Origin: Marinobacter xestospongiae
GTDB lineage: Bacteria > Pseudomonadota > Gammaproteobacteria > Pseudomonadales > Oleiphilaceae
Assembly: GCF_023156385.1 (NCBI RefSeq)
Contig: NZ_JAKZAK010000030.1
Location: 1-64,000, forward strand
Length of the DNA stretch: 64,000 nt
Direction of reading: 5' to 3'
A model generated the notes under the pieces. It saw nothing but the letters and a program-made list of their open reading frames with translations. It did not search any database and was not told the origin of the DNA. Of the stretch, positions 63,452 to 64,000 are shown one piece after another. The first letter of the stretch is position 1. Every line of letters starts with the position of its first letter. Position numbers and translations under genes: made by a program.

Positions 63452-64000
63452 TCAGGCCGCTTCGCTCATCTGTACGCGAATTTTCTTCATCGCGTTTTTC
63501 TCCAGCTGGCGGATACGCTCGGCGGACACGCCGTACTTCGCCGCCAGCTCATGGAGCGTGGACTTGCTGTCCGACAGCCAGCGTTCCCGCAGGATGTCCT
63601 GGCTGCGTTCATCCAGGGACTCCAGCGCGTGCATCAGGCGGCTGTTGGAGTCCTCGGTCCAGTCAGACTGTTCCAGCAGGGTGGCAGGGTCAGCGCGACG
63701 ATCCTCCAGATAGTAGGCCGGAGCCTGATAGCTGCTGTCGTCGTCATCGTCCATAGGGCCATCGAAGGAGGTGTCCTGAGAGGCCAGACGCCCTTCCATT
63801 TCCCTCACGACATGGGGTTCCACACCGAGATCGCTGGCCACCGCCTGCAGCTCGTCGTGGTTGAGCCAGGCCAGACGCTTCTTCTGGCTGCGCAGGTTAA
63901 AGAACAGCTTGCGCTGGGCCTTGGTGGTCGCCACCTTGACGATGCGCCAGTTGCGCAGGATGTATTCGTGGATCTCGGCCTTGATCCAGTGCACGGCAAA
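63452..64000 (-). CDS. rpoH: RNA polymerase sigma-32 factor, partial
   Basis: This is the C-terminal 182 residues of the heat-shock sigma factor; the gene continues beyond the right edge. Visible are the end of region 2 (HWIKAEIHEYILRNWRIVKV), the RpoH box (ATTKAQRKLFFNLRSQKKRL), region 3 and region 4 with the helix-turn-helix STLHELAAKYGVSAERIRQL. The RpoH box separates it from other sigma factors. A clear terminator follows. The start codon and upstream regulation are outside the window. Confidence 0.95.
   Translation of the reverse strand, partial: FAVHWIKAEIHEYILRNWRIVKVATTKAQRKLFFNLRSQKKRLAWLNHDELQAVASDLGVEPHVVREMEGRLASQDTSFDGPMDDDDDSSYQAPAYYLEDRRADPATLLEQSDWTEDSNSRLMHALESLDERSQDILRERWLSDSKSTLHELAAKYGVSAERIRQLEKNAMKKIRVQMSEAA

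Overview
The window is GC-rich, gene-dense bacterial chromosome. It reads as a free-living, probably marine gammaproteobacterium of the Marinobacter/Oceanospirillales/Alteromonadales type. The clues are greB, an rpoH of gammaproteobacterial type, acnA, methylglyoxal synthase, and a complete proteobacterial dedicated sortase system (a set known mostly from marine gammaproteobacteria). The genus is an inference. No rRNA, tRNA, CRISPR array, insertion sequence or prophage was recognised. The only hints of mobility are an isolated integrase N-terminal domain and one palindromic MITE-like element.

Layout. 1-6.4 kb: PPK2-type polyphosphate kinase, TatD hydrolase, an HD-GYP c-di-GMP phosphodiesterase, a PsiE-like membrane protein with a small partner, a lysO-like lysine exporter translationally coupled to an NhaR-like LysR regulator, and DUF2288. 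6.4-12.8 kb: a four-gene minus-strand signalling operon (Hpt-REC-GGDEF cyclase, REC-HDOD protein, large GAF/PAS histidine kinase, single-domain response regulator). 12.9-25.2 kb: acnA, a chemoreceptor, an MsbA-like ABC exporter, a zinc-finger/membrane/helical-repeat protein, a rhomboid protease, an OmpA-like lipoprotein, MAPEG, GlsB/YeaQ and PlsC. 25.3-30.9 kb: class GN sortase and its VIT/VWA substrate, divergent from their response regulator and kinase. 31-39.9 kb: DUF3422, DUF815 ATPase, mgsA, DUF4124, periplasmic glutathione peroxidase, VRR-NUC nuclease, cysK, a Baeyer-Villiger-type monooxygenase and a small thiamine-binding-fold protein preceded by a 26-bp repeat array.

39.9-55.0 kb is the most striking part, a roughly 15 kb envelope-stress and chaperone island arranged around a divergent promoter region. 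Leftward run a YqiJ-like OB-fold membrane protein, a YqiK-like flotillin and a 1749-residue DUF3686 AAA ATPase. Rightward run DUF2170 (YjfI-like), a PspA/IM30 protein (YjfJ-like), an unknown small protein, DUF1266, a large J-like membrane protein with a DUF805 tail, and an HscC-type Hsp70. In E. coli these pieces lie in three separate loci (yqiJK, yjfIJ and the ybe/hscC region). Their union here suggests one membrane remodelling and protein quality-control machine.

55-64 kb: a secreted LigE-type DNA ligase, DUF4442 thioesterase-like protein, acyl-CoA-binding protein, an orphan integrase SAM-like domain, an exported small protein, greB, the 266-bp palindromic element, a small unknown gene, an OmpR/EnvZ-type two-component pair, hyi-glxR of glyoxylate metabolism, and the 3' part of rpoH running off the right edge.
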